DNA of 64,000 bases from Fistulifera solaris (Eukaryota; Bacillariophyta; Bacillariophyceae; Naviculales; Stauroneidaceae): assembly GCA_030295235.1 (NCBI GenBank), contig AP026172.1, forward strand, positions 372,001-436,000, read 5' to 3'. The position numbers were made by a program, and so were the translations under genes. Below are positions 31,718 to 43,244 of this stretch, one piece after another. Every line of letters begins with the position of its first letter. The first letter of the stretch is position 1. The notes beneath the pieces are model-generated. The model was not told where the DNA came from. It did not search any database and saw only the letters and a program-made list of their open reading frames with translations.

Positions 31718-32625
31718 ATGAGTTCTGCGACCTCCTTTGTGCTCGAAGACAGAAGTCAGCCACTAGTCAACAATAATCCGTCGGCACTCATAATAAATGA
31801 TCGTCTTTTAACGCAATATGTCGACGTTGCGGAAGATGACTACTCGTGTCATGCCCACATAGTACGGGCCATGGCTTACTTGGTGGGGTCGATTTTTGCC
31901 CCTCGACAAATACTCGCGATTCTTCGGGTTTTAAAAGCCGTCAGCTTGCTTTTCATTGTCCTGGTGATCCTGGCCAACACCATGTATATTCTTTTTGTTG
32001 AAGTGTTCAAGAGTCAGGAATTACAAGAAATGACAGGTGGGGTGCGTGACACGCTGCTGCGTCTATTTGCGTTACTGTTATCGCTTATTGCTCTAGCGAT
32101 TGAAGTCGATTACTCCAAAGTTGTGAAACTGTACATTGGCTTAAAGGCATTTATTCCTCGGGCGCTCTTATATCTTTTCATCGCGATTATCACTTCGTCG
32201 CATCCAGTCGCGCCCGATGCCATGAATCAGAAAAAGTATCACCATTCGAATGGTAACGACGGGAATCAAATGGATGATGCTTTTCAAGACGATTCCTACT
32301 ATGAGTCTTTCAGCTCTGAAATACCATCCAGTGCCGTGGTCTTTCAGATGGTGGCATCTTTTGTGCTGTAAGTTACTTGCACAATAACGCTAGTTTCTTG
32401 TGCCATGAACATGAACTCATCACGACTTCTCGTTGTCAAAGTGGTGGTTGTGGGCTTGGATATTTCGTTTGCGGAACACTATGTTTTGATCGTTTTACGG
32501 CACTGGCTTTTATCTCCACCAAAGACCCACGCGTGACGACAGCTATTCCGCCGACAATGATGGAGAGCGGAAGTTCTCTGGATCAAGAGCATCTGAGCGA
32601 TCTGTCGGAGGGTGTATATTCCTAG
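31718..32625 (+). CDS. Predicted four-helix membrane protein, two exons
   Basis: Membrane protein of unknown function. Exon 1 ends at 32367 (donor GTAAGT) and exon 2 starts at 32442 (after CAAAG); the 74-base intron keeps the frame. Joined, the C-terminal part reads MVASFVLLGGCGLGYFVCGTL at the splice, extending a hydrophobic segment, which supports the intron. Membrane segments lie near residues 65-85 (VSLLFIVLVILANTMYILF), 105-120 (LLRLFALLLSLIALAI), 140-155 (FIPRALLYLFIAIITS) and across the splice. The loop before the last helix is acidic and polar. An alternative start at 31601 would add a hydrophobic N-terminus. No family is recognised. Confidence 0.55.
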
Positions 32626-33105
32626 CCCCTGTCGTGAAATGCACGAAACTGAGGCTTGTTTCTGACTGTATAAAGATATTATGAGCGCTCAGGTCGCTTT
32701 ATTCTCACGGATAAACGTTTCTCTTTGGATACTTCGCTTCTTAAATGAAGCGCTCTCCTTCTTATATCGTGGTGATTGATGTAGAACGCTGACCAACCCG
32801 GTTCCATTTAGCTTAGGTGCTCCATTTCGATTGTTCGAATAGTCAATGAAGGGGAGTGACGATCTTAGACCAGCATCATCTAGCAAGGCGTCCGAAGTTC
32901 GAAGTGTTTATAAACCAGTAACTCTAAACGGGACTCCATATGCCACGCGACCCCCAAAAAAAGATGACGCGATTGCAGTAGCCCTTTACCTTGACAAAAA
33001 TCATCCTACTTCTTATACTTTCGCAATGAACAGCAAGCACCATTCATCTCATCGTGTATTTTTATCATACCGTGGAGAGTGGTTTAGGGATCACCGGCAG
33101 AACCT
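32626..33105. other. Intergenic region
   Basis: About 480 bases. A plus-strand open frame of 87 codons at 32846-33109 has no family features and lies directly upstream of the next gene, so it is probably leader sequence. Nothing else is seen. Confidence 0.4.
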
Positions 33106-34305
33106 ATGATGCGCCGAAAACTGGCAGGTAGATGTCTCCTCTGTAGCGTCCGGATATTCGCGAACGGGTTTCAGCGCCCACCGGTGGGGTTTCTTTCGCG
33201 AAGTTTAAACCACGTACGCTTACGCTTCCAGTTGCAGAGTCGGCCTTTCATTACTTCTGCAGCCGAGAGGACGACGTATCTAGTAGTCGGCGATGGGGAC
33301 TTGTCTTACAGCGCTCAGCTGTCAACTGAACTCCACAAGGAAAAGATACATTTGATTTAGAAGATCAAGAGACGCACCATTCCGTTTATCGATGCTCGCA
33401 ATTCAACTCTGAGATCATCTCGGTGGCGCAACAATCGATACGGTTTGGGGTGGATGCTACACGTCTTTCTACACATTTTCCCGAACAACGTTTTGATCGA
33501 ATTATATTTAATTTTCCGCACTGGAGGGAAATCCAACAATCGTTACAACCGTCAATTACTTAATGATTTCCTGGCGTCTGCAGTGACGAAACTAAAACCT
33601 TATGGGCAAATACATGTCGCTCTTTGTAAAGGACAGGGTGGGACCGAGTCCAAGAGCTCGACGGAATGGAACGCCAGTTGGTATGCGGCAGCCTTTGCCG
33701 CGGAACACGGTCTACTTTTACGCCACGTTCAACCATTCCAAAGCCACTACAATCGGAGCTCTCATCGAGGAGTCGATAGACCCTTCAGTATAAGTGATAA
33801 GCCGCTGCTCTATGTGTTTCGGTTGCCGAATGGAGAGACAGTGGATGACGGCTTGCAAATAGCTTTTCGACATGAATTGCGTATGGAATTACAAGGCGAC
33901 GACTTTTTTCGAAAGCTTTCATTTTCGAAAGAGGATCTAGAGATTGGAGACGTTATTCCGAAGCTAGTTCAGGAAGTTGTCAGCAAGTATCCTGGTATAG
34001 AAGCAAAAGTCCCGTTGAGAGAGACATATGTGACCAAAAAGCTAGCAAAAGACCAAATTGTGTTTCTTGTTGTATACAAGGGCGCTGCAAGCCCGTTGAC
34101 CCGTCGTGTGGCTGATGAAATTCGATGTCGCTTGGAGTCACTTGCAGTTGAAAGAATAGGACTCCGTTTAGCAAAGGCGGGGAGAATGGTTTCGAAACCC
34201 TTTCCTTATCCACTTCTAGATTGCTTAATTGACGAATTCTTCAGTCGAAGGAATCTACATGACGTTGATGCAAACGAGTTGGAAACGCGCACCATGGGCT
34301 CTTGA
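33106..34305 (+). CDS. DUF2431/BMT5-like protein (FDXACB1-related), frame broken
   Basis: Rossmann-fold protein of the DUF2431 family, which includes yeast Bmt5, the 25S rRNA m3U methyltransferase, and the animal FDXACB1. Seen: an Arg-rich N-terminus of about 45 residues that could target mitochondria, the SAM-site strand YLVVGDGDLSYSAQL, then in a second frame FDRIIFNFPH, and in a third GGKSNNRYNRQLL and QIHVALCKGQGGTES. The order and spacing are those of the family, so all three frames are one gene. The breaks lie at about 33341-33344 (AAAA) and about 33518-33522. A C-terminal region of 150 residues has no assignment; in FDXACB1 a ferredoxin-fold anticodon-binding domain sits there, but I do not see its signature. 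Confidence 0.7.
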
Positions 34306-34362
34306 TCGTGCCTAATGTTTAGAGGAGCACACGGGTCAAGTAAAATCCCAATAGCTATAGTG

Positions 34363-35457
34363 TTACACAACTTTACAATACAGCTGAACTGCAGCAAACA
34401 AGCATATCATGTCATTTTCCTGTATCAAAAAGGAGATACGATAGGCTTCCAGTCTCTCTATTACTTCGGCATCCAAATATGCCTCCATGGCTTCTATAGG
34501 CGGTGGAGCATGGATGGTAGCCGGACCCGTGAGAACGCCGATCTTTTCGGCGGTCATCGGGTCAAGACATCGATGCACCAATTTCCACACCCACTCAAAG
34601 GATGGAGGCATCGGATATACATAGCACTTCGCCAATCGTTCTGGAAATAGCGACAGCAGTAGCGAAGATGTGGATTGAATGAATGGCAGAAGCTGCGCTC
34701 CGTTGGGATTCCGCCAACCGAGACCTCCCCGGACATCGATCAAAACAGTCAAGCACTCTAGCGTCTTCGGATCCATTTTCTGGTCCATATACAGAGCACT
34801 CGCTAAGGCATATGTACGCAAGCTAATCAGCCTGTCGTCCATTCGCCCAGGAATAATATGAATAATACGATTCCCTTCCCTGTCCTTCATAGGTTTCCCA
34901 TTCATCATGGTGTGAGTAGTCCCCATCTGAGGGACTTGTACCACATCCACTGTTTCTCCGCGAGATTTCGCGGCCACGGCCACTGCAATTCTCCAATCGT
35001 CAATGTCTTTATTCCCCGTGAGTGCCACGGAGGATCGAATCTCCCATTCCAACTTTTTGTGCTTAGTTTTCCACTCCATGTATTGTTGCAAATTATGAAT
35101 AGCGGAGCGGAGGTCGCCCTTGGTACCGACATAAAACCTCTGTCGTTCCTGCGGTGTTGCCGAAGGAACTTTGACATTCCAGAGTGGGTCTGTCAGAGGC
35201 TGATTGACTTCGGATGCGTCCGATAATGACGAATCATACGATAGGTCATCCGAAACAATACTCGGTACAGTACATGTCGAGTCGTGAAGACCTTCAAAAG
35301 ACGAGCTAGTCTTGCGACGCGGTTGTCTTCTATACCACCAAAACAGGATAAACGCTGCTACAAGATAGGAAGTGTCGAGGCATTTCACAGAAGCCCACAC
35401 CGTTGATGCGACCAAATGAGTCACGTCCAGCAGCAAAATACCCAGTTGATTGATCAT
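34363..35457 (-). CDS. Sec14/CRAL-TRIO lipid-binding protein with N-terminal membrane anchor
   Basis: A 364-residue protein. The N-terminal 40 residues include a membrane segment (YLVAAFILFWWY), followed by basic residues (RRQPRRK), so the rest should be cytosolic. A Ser-rich linker follows. From about residue 120 there is a CRAL-TRIO-N-like helical part (AIHNLQQYMEWKT), and then the lipid-binding domain: NRIIHIIPGRMD, AL-x-MDQKMDP, LTVLIDVRGGLGWRNP, LFPERLAKCYVYPMP and LDPMTAEKIGVL, matching the order of Sec14 family strands and the lipid-exchange helix. It likely moves or presents phosphatidylinositol or another lipid. Start is the first ATG at 35457; a GTG lies upstream in frame. Confidence 0.8.
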   Translation of the reverse strand: MINQLGILLLDVTHLVASTVWASVKCLDTSYLVAAFILFWWYRRQPRRKTSSSFEGLHDSTCTVPSIVSDDLSYDSSLSDASEVNQPLTDPLWNVKVPSATPQERQRFYVGTKGDLRSAIHNLQQYMEWKTKHKKLEWEIRSSVALTGNKDIDDWRIAVAVAAKSRGETVDVVQVPQMGTTHTMMNGKPMKDREGNRIIHIIPGRMDDRLISLRTYALASALYMDQKMDPKTLECLTVLIDVRGGLGWRNPNGAQLLPFIQSTSSLLLSLFPERLAKCYVYPMPPSFEWVWKLVHRCLDPMTAEKIGVLTGPATIHAPPPIEAMEAYLDAEVIERLEAYRISFLIQENDMICLFAAVQLYCKVV

Positions 35458-36242
35458 TTCAAAATGAAAACGTGCAATTAACAAAAAAATCACCGTTGCA
35501 AATGGGTTGAATAGCGTCTACTCTAGGTTCAGCAAATTACAATGAGGCTGCCAGTCAAGTCACGATACGCAACAGTGGTCGCCTCGCCCCTTCAGCACTC
35601 CGCCTCGTCACCTTAATTTTCTGCGTTTCAATGTGTCTGATTTCTTGATGATTTGATGTGACTTATAATAACCATGTGGTGGTTCATTTTCACACGCTCC
35701 GTTTTGGTCTTTTCGCCAAAACAAACCGCCGCAGCCACTTGCTTTTTGTTGCTCGTCACTCGTCACGAAACGGTTGATGGCATCCTTCGCGAGGCGACTG
35801 TAAAGCGAACGTGTAGTGGGCTTATGCAACGACTTTCCGTCTAGCGTGAAGTGCACAGTCACATGGCTATGGATAGAAAGTACCACAATGGTACTCACGT
35901 CTGAATGACCAACTATGATACAAAAGTCATCCCTTATTCAGGGTGATTCTCTGGCTGAGTGCCCTTAGAATTGTCCGTTGAAAACAATCCGTTGACCGTT
36001 GTGTTTCTTTTTGTTAAGAAACATAACGTTATTATGTCGTAGTGGCTCAAACAATGGTGTCGCACTGGCTCGTGGCAGCTGGCAGCCGATCTTGAACGCA
36101 ACCTGCCCGTGCACGAAACCTCGCGTCCGGCGGTGGGGGATGACTGTTCGCAGCTTGCGAGCGTGACAACCATTCTTTCAAGCCTTCGAAAGGCATCCTT
36201 TACTCCACACATCTACAAATAATAGTTTGAAACGTATCGACC
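35458..36242. other. Divergent intergenic region
   Basis: About 780 bases between the Sec14-like gene (minus) and Sec1 (plus). Minus-strand open frames at 35608-35898 and 35934-36212 have no recognisable family and atypical composition. Both promoters should lie here. Confidence 0.4.
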
Positions 36243-38504
36243 ATGTCCTCGGCACGGCCACGACGGACTCGGAAGCCCGTAGAAGTCTCCGAAACGGCGA
36301 AAGAAGTAGTGACTCTGGGATTGCGCAGCTTGGTGCAGGAACGGATCTTGGAAGATGTGTTTGTATCTGCTTCAAGTAAGTCTTTGCTTCTGTAACACGT
36401 CTGTTTGTCAAGAATCAAATTGTGGGGCATATAAAAGCTGAAACGGAGCTTCAGCTTCATCAGCTTGACTTCCTTTTTATACCTGGTAATCACTTTGGGT
36501 TCTCAACGGACACATTCGTTATAATCCAATTGTCGCTTTTTTCTTTCTTTCTCGCATGTCTCTCAACTGCCACTCTTTCAACAGACAAGTATCCAGGATG
36601 GAAAGTCCTCATTCTAGATGACCTTTCGATGAGAGTCATTTCGTCAGCTGTCGGTATGTATGATATCATGGAACGAAAAATCACGATTGTTGAGTCTTTG
36701 AACAAAAAGCGTGCCCCTTTCCCCGATATGGGAGCCGTTTACGTACTGGAACCGTCATCGGATAGTATTTCCAAGCTATTGCAGGATTTTGATAAAGGAA
36801 AAGTCCTTTACGGGAACGCGGTATTCCTCTACTTCCTCGGTCGTTTGCCGGATAACTTGTTGGATCAAATCAAGGGCTGCAAACAACTGCTCAAGCGTTT
36901 GAAGGCTTTGGCTGAGATTAATATTGACTTCTTGGCAAAAGAGGAACGAGCCTTTTCGTTTGATATGCGTGATTGCTTCGGTTCGTTCTATTTGCGCAAG
37001 GCCGCGAACGCTGAAGTTCGAAAAATTGCGGATCGACTCGTGACCGTTTGTGGAACTCTTAACGAGTATCCTCACATCCGATACAAACAGTCGTCTACCA
37101 TGTCCAGCAGCTTGGCTCAAATTTTTCACCGAAAAATGGACGACTTTGTAGCGCAGAATCCGAATTGGTGGTATCATGGTGGGCCCAAGAAAGGGGCGGG
37201 TGCGGCGAAAGAACGTGGTACTCTCTTGCTGCTGGATCGAGCCGATGATGCGTTGACGCCGTTGATGCATGATTTTTACTATCAGTCTATGGTTCGTGAT
37301 CTTCTCCCGATGGATGGAGACCGCATCACGTTTAAGGACGAATCTGTGGATGATCCGAACAAGACGGAGGATAAAGATGTCTTGTTGGATGAAAAAGATA
37401 AGCTGTGGGTTGAGATTAGGGGCTTTCACATTGCCCAAGTCATTCACACATTGTCCGAACGCATTCGCGAAATGGTGAATTCCTCTGCCGGAAGTGCATT
37501 CGGTGGAAAGTCAAAGGGTGATATGACTCTCGCACAAATGGCTGCGGCGATGAAGGCTCTTCCCGAGTACAAAGAGGTCATGTCGAAGCTTACACAGCAC
37601 ATGCATATCGCTCATGAGTGCATGGATGCGTTGAAAAAGGATAAGTTGATGGACTTGGCCAATTTAGAGCAGACATTGGCGACTGGTACGGACGAAGACG
37701 GAAATGCTCCCAAACTTCCCGACCTCATTGACGCAGCCGAAGATCTCATCATGAATATGAAGAATGTGAAAGACCGTCTTCGGTTAATTCTTATCATCAC
37801 CATCAGCCAGGGAGGACTTCGTCAGCAAGATCGTCGGAGACTTATGAATGCGGCTGAGCTTACCAGAAAAGATATGAGAACGTTGAACAGCTTAGAGGTA
37901 CTTGGTTTGTCTTTATTCGCATCTCCCGCCGAAAAGAAAGGCGGCCTGGCCTCGTTGTTTGGGTGAGTGTAGTACGAGTCGATATTCGAGGAAACATGAA
38001 CGTCGTCATCTTACTTTTTTTGCTTGCAGTCGTGGATCGTCGGCTGGAGAGGATGACGAGGAATATGCTGCTACACGATACAAGCCCAGGATCAAGGCGG
38101 TCCTTGAGAGTTTGGCCAACGGAACGCTCAGCTTGGAAGAATATCCGAGCGTCTTGCCCATGCCAGAGAGCGCAGCGGCGGCGTCGAAGCGTGGTAGTAC
38201 AGCACGCGGTGCAGCTACGCGACGGGGTGTGGAAAGCGCTCGCAAAAAATCGGACACTTCATCACGTTGGAATAAATCCAGCGTGTCTGACCGAGGAAGT
38301 GCCACTTCTGGTACCGGCGCCGCGTTTGGTGGAGGACGATGCATCGTCTTTATGCTGGGAGGTTTAGCCTACTCTGAAATTCGCGTGGCTCGCGAGGTGA
38401 TGAAAAGTGAGTCCACCGAGATCATTATTGGGTCGACGGCGTTTGTTTCACCCAAGGAATACATGAATGAATTAGAATCGCTTGGGGAAGATGTCGACGA
38501 GTAA
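36243..38504 (+). CDS. SEC1: Sec1/Munc18 family protein, three exons
   Basis: SM protein that binds syntaxins and SNARE complexes in exocytosis. Exons 36243-36375, 36585-37962 and 38030-38504 joined over GT-AG introns of 209 and 67 bases give 661 residues with all phases matching. Seen: WKVLILDDLSMRVISS and ITIVESLNKKRAPFPDMGAVYVL at the N-terminus, as in Sec1 domain 1; LLLLDRADDALTPLMHDFYYQSM in domain 2 (core DRADDALTPL); LTQHMHIAHECM and a C-terminal GRCIVFMLGGLAYSEIRVAREV near residue 610. A basic, Ser/Ala-rich insertion (RGSTARGAATRRG) lies before this. It resembles Sec1/Munc18-1 more than Vps45, Sly1 or Vps33. The short first exon explains why the N-terminus is easily missed. Confidence 0.93.
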
Positions 38505-38621
38505 AAGGTTTGATTTTGTCGACGAAATGCGAGGAAAATAAGACAGGAAGAGGTCTTTACAATACGAAAGAAGTAACCTAGTTTAAGGTAAACATTGAAT
38601 TGTTTTGCCATTCTAAAGTTC

Positions 38622-39633
38622 TTAGTCTTTGGATTGGACTTTAATCTTTCCATTCTCATCCATCTCCATATGCTTTAAAGGAGCAAATGTTCGGCGATGA
38701 ATGATGGTGGCTCCATGGTCTCGAACCGCTTTCATATGAAAGGCCGTCGGATAACCTTTGTTTTGTTTGAGATCATATTCGGGATAGAGCGCGTCGTACG
38801 CATGCATGAGCCGATCACGTGTGACTTTCGCCAGAATGGAAGCCGCCGCAATGGAAAACTCTCGACTATCTCCTTTAACGATGGCCTCTGCTTCGCAGGG
38901 CATTGATTTGGGTAGACGATTCCCATCAATCAGAGCGTACGCTTTTTCAGTTACTGGCTTTAATGTGGTGAATTTCCCTGCCGCATCCGTGGCTCCACAA
39001 ACAATATAACAACCTTTATGTTGGATGCTCGCTTCGGGCTGTGTCGGGTAATCCTCGACCTGCCCCTGCAACACCGCTTGGGCACAGATGCGCATGCCTT
39101 CCAACGTCGCCTGCAAAATATTGATTTCATCAATTCTGACAGCATCGATGACCGCCACCGCCCACCGTAGATTAGGACTCTGTAAAATTCGCTCAAACAA
39201 TTCTTCTCGTTGTTCTTCTTTCGTGATTTGTTTGCTATCGGTGATACCGGCAATGTTCGTGGGGATGATGGCGGCGGCCGTGACGACCGGTCCACACAAG
39301 GGACCACGGCCGGCTTCATCAATGCCCATGACGAACGAGTATTCTTTTAAAGAGTCTTCTCGTGTTCGTGGGAGGCAGGTCGTTTCTGTATTGTCAAGGT
39401 CACGGGTTTCTTTCTTCTTTTTTGTGGTAGTTCGAGGCTTTTTTTTCGGCAGTATTTGTTGTTGTTGTTTTGACACTACGTGATCGCTTCTTGGGTTTTT
39501 TCTGCAACAAAGGATTCTCATTCTGTTCGTCTTCACTATCATTTGTTACAACAGACACTTGTGTAGCAAGGAAACGCGGACTCCGGCGTGGCGGTTCCGA
39601 TGGAGTGCGTTGTTGTGATGATCGTCGATCCAT
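38622..39633 (-). CDS. Bacterial-type RNase HII with nuclear-type N-terminus
   Basis: Ribonuclease HII, removing ribonucleotides from DNA. The catalytic domain begins MGIDEAGRGPLCGPVVTAAAI, in which the DEAGRGPL(A/C)GPVV form is bacterial RnhB rather than eukaryotic RNASEH2A (GVDEAGRGPVLGPMV). Other motifs: TDSKQ, RIDEINILQAT, LIDGN, a VKGDS Asp, ILAKVTRD and KGYPT near the end, all in the normal order. The N-terminal 90 residues are Lys/Arg-rich (KKPKKRSRS) and lie in another frame; the break is at eight Ts, 39439-39446, where dropping one restores AEKKPRTTTKKKK. The start may be the ATG at 39633 or 39705; the longer form has a positively charged, possibly organellar, leader. Confidence 0.85.
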
Positions 39634-40092
39634 GATAGGGATGATGATTCGCGACTGATAAGAAACAAGACCAGCACGATAAAGAAGGAGTCGGGCAAAG
39701 CGCATGAAATGATGAATGTTTCGTTACAACAAAAAGACACTTGCCGCAACAAAGATAGCTTTTTATTGTTGCATCATGCTGATGGGCGCATTGGTTTTCT
39801 CAAAATCCGGAAATCACAGTACCAGTACCGGATGCAAAAGCACATGCTGTTTTTAATACGGGACTTGATCAGTCCTTTTGGCGGACGAAGACAGGACGCA
39901 ACTTGATGTTTTTTCTTCTCTGGCGACTTCGGGTTTTTGCGTTGCAACAATACAAAGTACCGGTACTCGTACTGGTAAACACGAAGGAAAAACACCATCC
40001 ACATTCTCGTTGTGCTTCGCATTCTTCACTTCCATTTGAATCCATCGCAGAGTTCTCACATTCCTCTATACACGACAATATAATCATAAACA
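39634..40092. other. Divergent intergenic region
   Basis: About 460 bases between RNase HII (minus) and the next plus-strand gene. Several overlapping short frames are present on both strands, none with family features. Includes two GTACCGGTACTCGTACTGGTA-like motifs near 39957-39978 (TACCGGTA core). Confidence 0.35.
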
Positions 40093-41004
40093 TGAGTTTA
40101 CGAACTGCCATGAACAGTCTTTTCTCCCCCAATGGTGGCATCGGCTGGAATTGGCGTTCTCGCCGCCATGCCCTGGATGTCTTCGGGTGTTTCCTTGGCT
40201 TTCTTACAAGGCGCCAACGTCGCAGCCTTTTGTGCCAATTGTTTGGCCGTGTCGATTCCAGGTCGTATCGATGGCATGCAAGATCAAGAGATGCGTCCCG
40301 GATTGTTACGCGCTGACGATGATCCAGTTACGTACGAATCTCCCGATTATACGAACGTCTATTCTCCCTCCCGAGGACGGACCATGGTGGCGCCATCGGG
40401 TTGGGCGTTTGCGATATGGGGTCCCATTTATGCCGGTGAAGCAATATTTACTGTAGCACAATTCTTTCCGCAATCGGGTTTGGTCATTTATCTTCCTTCG
40501 ATATCGGCTCCGTTCATTGCGGCCAATCTCTTTCAGTCCCTCTGGTGTGCGTCCTTCCGTCCGCAGTATCAAGGCTGGGCGAGTTATATCAGTGTAGCCA
40601 TGTTGGGAGGAACAGCGTATTCCCTTTCCCAAGTACATGCGGTGGCTTTTACGGCAACGGGTCCGGCATATTGGTTCCTGTTGCCCTTGTCGATTCACTT
40701 TGGTTGGACGACGGCGGCGACCTTGGTCAATTTGTCAGGTTCTGTCGCCATGAGTCCCGAAAATTCGGACGAAGCCGTCACGGCGATGGGGCATTCCTCG
40801 GCGGTTTTGGCGACGGCACTCGGAGTGGGACTCACCCTTAATCATGCGGCGCCGGTCTATGGCTTGACATTGGCGTGGGCGTTGTCGGCGTGTGCCGATG
40901 GAATGAAATCTCGTGATGCGCCGGCAGCTAAAATTATGCAGAAATTGTGCTGGACGGGGGCACTGGCGTGTGCTACGGCGGCAGCTTCTACTTTTGTTCT
41001 TTAA
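40093..41004 (+). CDS. TspO-related membrane protein (tryptophan-rich sensory protein-like)
   Basis: Membrane protein of about 300 residues. Its first conserved part is PSGWAFAIWGPIYAGEAIFTVAQ, whose W-x-F-x-IWG-x-IY pattern is shared with bacterial proteins annotated as tryptophan-rich sensory or TspO-like. Five or six hydrophobic segments follow (ISVAMLGGTAYS, YWFLLPLSIHFGWTTAATLV, SSAVLATALGVGLTL and others). The last strand of helices carries LCWTGALACATAAAS. The frame surely open from the ATG at 40132 lacks an obvious beginning. An ATG at 40093 in another frame gives a basic leader (MSLRTAMNSLFSP) that joins it if one C is dropped from CCCCC at 40126-40130. That would give a targeting peptide, but it is not certain. 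Function unknown. Confidence 0.6.
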
Positions 41005-41081
41005 AAACGAGAGATGAGAAAAAGAAGAATGTGCTTACAATTTATGAAAGATAGATTACGAAACAAGAAGGAGTCACTTCA

Positions 41082-42874
41082 TTATGAATTCACACGAGGG
41101 CGCTTGCTATTGCCGATCGTTGACGTTTCCACGTGTTCCGCGTCGTTTAATTGTGCACGTTGTGAGTCTTGTATATCCAAGTCGATTTCATTTCCTTCAT
41201 CTTGTATGTCATCTATATCAATAGCATTTTCATCTTGCTCACTGTCGTACAAGTCGATCACATTTGCATCGTCATCATCCTCGACTGGCAAACTAGTATG
41301 TATCGTACTTCCGGCTTCTCCATAATCGATTATAATTTCGTTCTCATCAACTGGCGCCTTGGCATCTTCAACTCGGTTCACGGAATAAGGAATCGTGATA
41401 ATGTGGTCCAAACCTAGTTTCCGAAGGAAATCATCGGTCTGAGGATTCCCCATGGGATGTAGAGGAGGTGGAAGTTGTCGAGGAAGTGGGGCGGGAGGGC
41501 CTTGATGGGCCGGTACTGTCGGTTGGAAAGCAGTCGGATCAATGTTTAACGAAACAGAGGAACGAATAACATCGATTTCTTCGCGGCTGATGGACACGGC
41601 ATCTACGGGGACTTGGACCGGTCCTCGACTAGTACTCGAAAAATGATGCGTTTTCCGAAGCACTGCCAACCATTCTGGATCATACGAAAGGCCACTCGAC
41701 TCGTCGTCTTCACCGATTGGCTTTTCAATATGAACGATGGAGAGAAAGTGCCTGCGAGGTAAACATTTGTCTAGCGAAAGGAATTGTGTCATCATGTCGG
41801 TCAAGTCGTCCCCTGAACATGGATCTTTTCCTGTCATGGCAATGAATTCAGTCGTTTCATTGGATTTTTCGTCTTTCGTTGAAGAAGGCGGAACGCTTGT
41901 TGGCGATGACTTAATCACTTGCGACGGCGTCAACTGCAAGTTGTTTTGTTGCTTAACGTCTTTTTTCTTTACTGTGTCTCATAGTTGCTTTGAATTTGAC
42001 ATGCAAATGCGCCGAAAACCACCACGGTGGCTTAATCGCCTGCAACAATTCTTCGTTTGGAGGACTACCCAGACAATTATGTTGAACTTCGTCGCGAAAG
42101 AAGGGCTTCTTTTCAACAATCCTTCAGTATTTCCGTGTTGCTCAATACCACGAGGCCAATCATGACTCAACATAATGTTCACTACGGATGATTCTGGGCG
42201 AAAAGTTTTCGCTGTCTGAGCATAACACTTCATTCGGTACACATCCACTTCTCGAACATGGTAGATACTTCGTAACGCCGATTGATCCAAAGGAAACGTT
42301 TCAAAGCGTCCTTTCTGGTAATCATGCGGTTTGTAAATCCCGCTGATCCCCCCCTATGCGGATTCCTTTGTAACGCACCACTCCCGCGGCTCCTAAATAG
42401 TAAATGTTGGGTGCCACCCATCCACCACAATACAACTCCTGCAAAGGCTGTGAAGCTTCATGATTGCCTCCTATAAAGACGGTCAAGGTAGGAGCCCGTT
42501 GCTGTCCACTGTAATAGCGATAGAACGAGCCCAAGGTCCGATATTTGGGAGGTACTGCCATACTGTGAAAATCTGCTGTATTCCGCACGGATTGAAAATC
42601 GCCACAACACAACAACAAATCAACGAGACGTCCCGTTGCTTGCTCATGACGTGCTAAACGTTCGTAAATCACATCTAATTCTCCGTGACAACACCCTTCA
42701 ACGGCAATCGTCACGGAAGTTTCGGAAACTACCCCGAGTTCTTCAATATCTAAATCGATGGGAGTGTCGTTTCTCCGACCGTTGTTGTTGTGAAATCTGC
42801 GTCCGCCACGTCGTCCTCCTCTTATGTCGCGGCCGCTTCCTCGGGAAGGACCTCCCCGGTAAAAAAGATCGCAT
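41082..42874 (-). CDS. DBR1: Lariat debranching enzyme DBR1, frame broken four times
   Basis: Nuclear metallophosphoesterase that opens the 2'-5' bond of excised intron lariats. Seen in order: an Arg/Gly-rich N-terminus ([19 protein letters not shown]), [85 protein letters not shown] and, after a shift, [11 protein letters not shown]. The C-terminal region follows ([25 protein letters not shown]) with an acidic, disordered end. The frame changes at four homopolymers: 42861-42866, 42348-42354, 42110-42113 and 41961-41966. In each case one base added or removed gives uninterrupted, family-consistent protein of about 596 residues, and there is no in-frame stop. The extended C-terminus is acidic ([11 protein letters not shown]). 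This is best read as an intact gene with sequencing errors. Confidence 0.87.
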
Positions 42875-42992
42875 GTTAAAAAGCAAGTAGCAGTTCTCTG
42901 GGTGATAAAACAATAGAAGACAGACCACAAACTGTTGCAGATACACAAAAAGTCAACAACGAAACGAGTGATAAGACACGAAAGGCAAAATG

Positions 42993-43065
42993 TGGAGGAT
43001 GCCGGAATCGAACCGGCGACCTTGTGCATGCTAAGCACACGCTCTGCCAACTGAGCTAAACCCCC
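42993..43065 (-). tRNA. tRNA-Ala (AGC)
   Basis: The reverse strand folds as a complete tRNA of 73 bases without an encoded CCA. Acceptor GGGGGTT pairs with ATCCTCC, with a T-T mismatch at 6-67 and the G3-U70 wobble that identifies alanine tRNAs. D stem GCTC/GAGC, anticodon arm TGTGC-TTAGCAT-GCACA with anticodon AGC, T arm GCCGG-TTCGATT-CCGGC. No intron. A-box and B-box (GGTTCGATTCC) are intact. It lies between the DBR1 start and the Obg gene. Confidence 0.96.
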
Positions 43066-43154
43066 TCTCTCAGAATGTGGCACCTTTACATTTATGTTTA
43101 AGTCAATTGGTTTAACATCAACCGCACAAAAATAATAATGTGAAGCAAAGGAAC

Positions 43155-43230
43155 AACATCGCTTCAATTCTTTACCTGATGATTTCTTTGTTAACATCGC
43201 TTCAATTCTCTACCTGATGATTTCTTTGTT
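43155..43230. repeat. Two tandem copies of a 38-base unit
   Basis: Units at 43155-43192 and 43193-43230 differ at one base. The unit begins AACATCGCTTCAATTC and ends TTTCTTTGTT. It lies just before the Obg start codon at 43245, so it sits in its leader or promoter. Confidence 0.85.
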
Positions 43231-43244
43231 AACATAACAGTATT

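Noticed and set aside
35934-36212. Minus-strand open frame upstream of Sec1
   Set aside because: It lies in the divergent promoter region and has no recognisable domain.
42900-43197. Apparent N-terminal extension of DBR1 through the tRNA
   Set aside because: The frame reads the tRNA-Ala gene as protein (a familiar artefact). A basic N-terminus with ATG at 42874 joins the DBR1 domain after a one-base repair.
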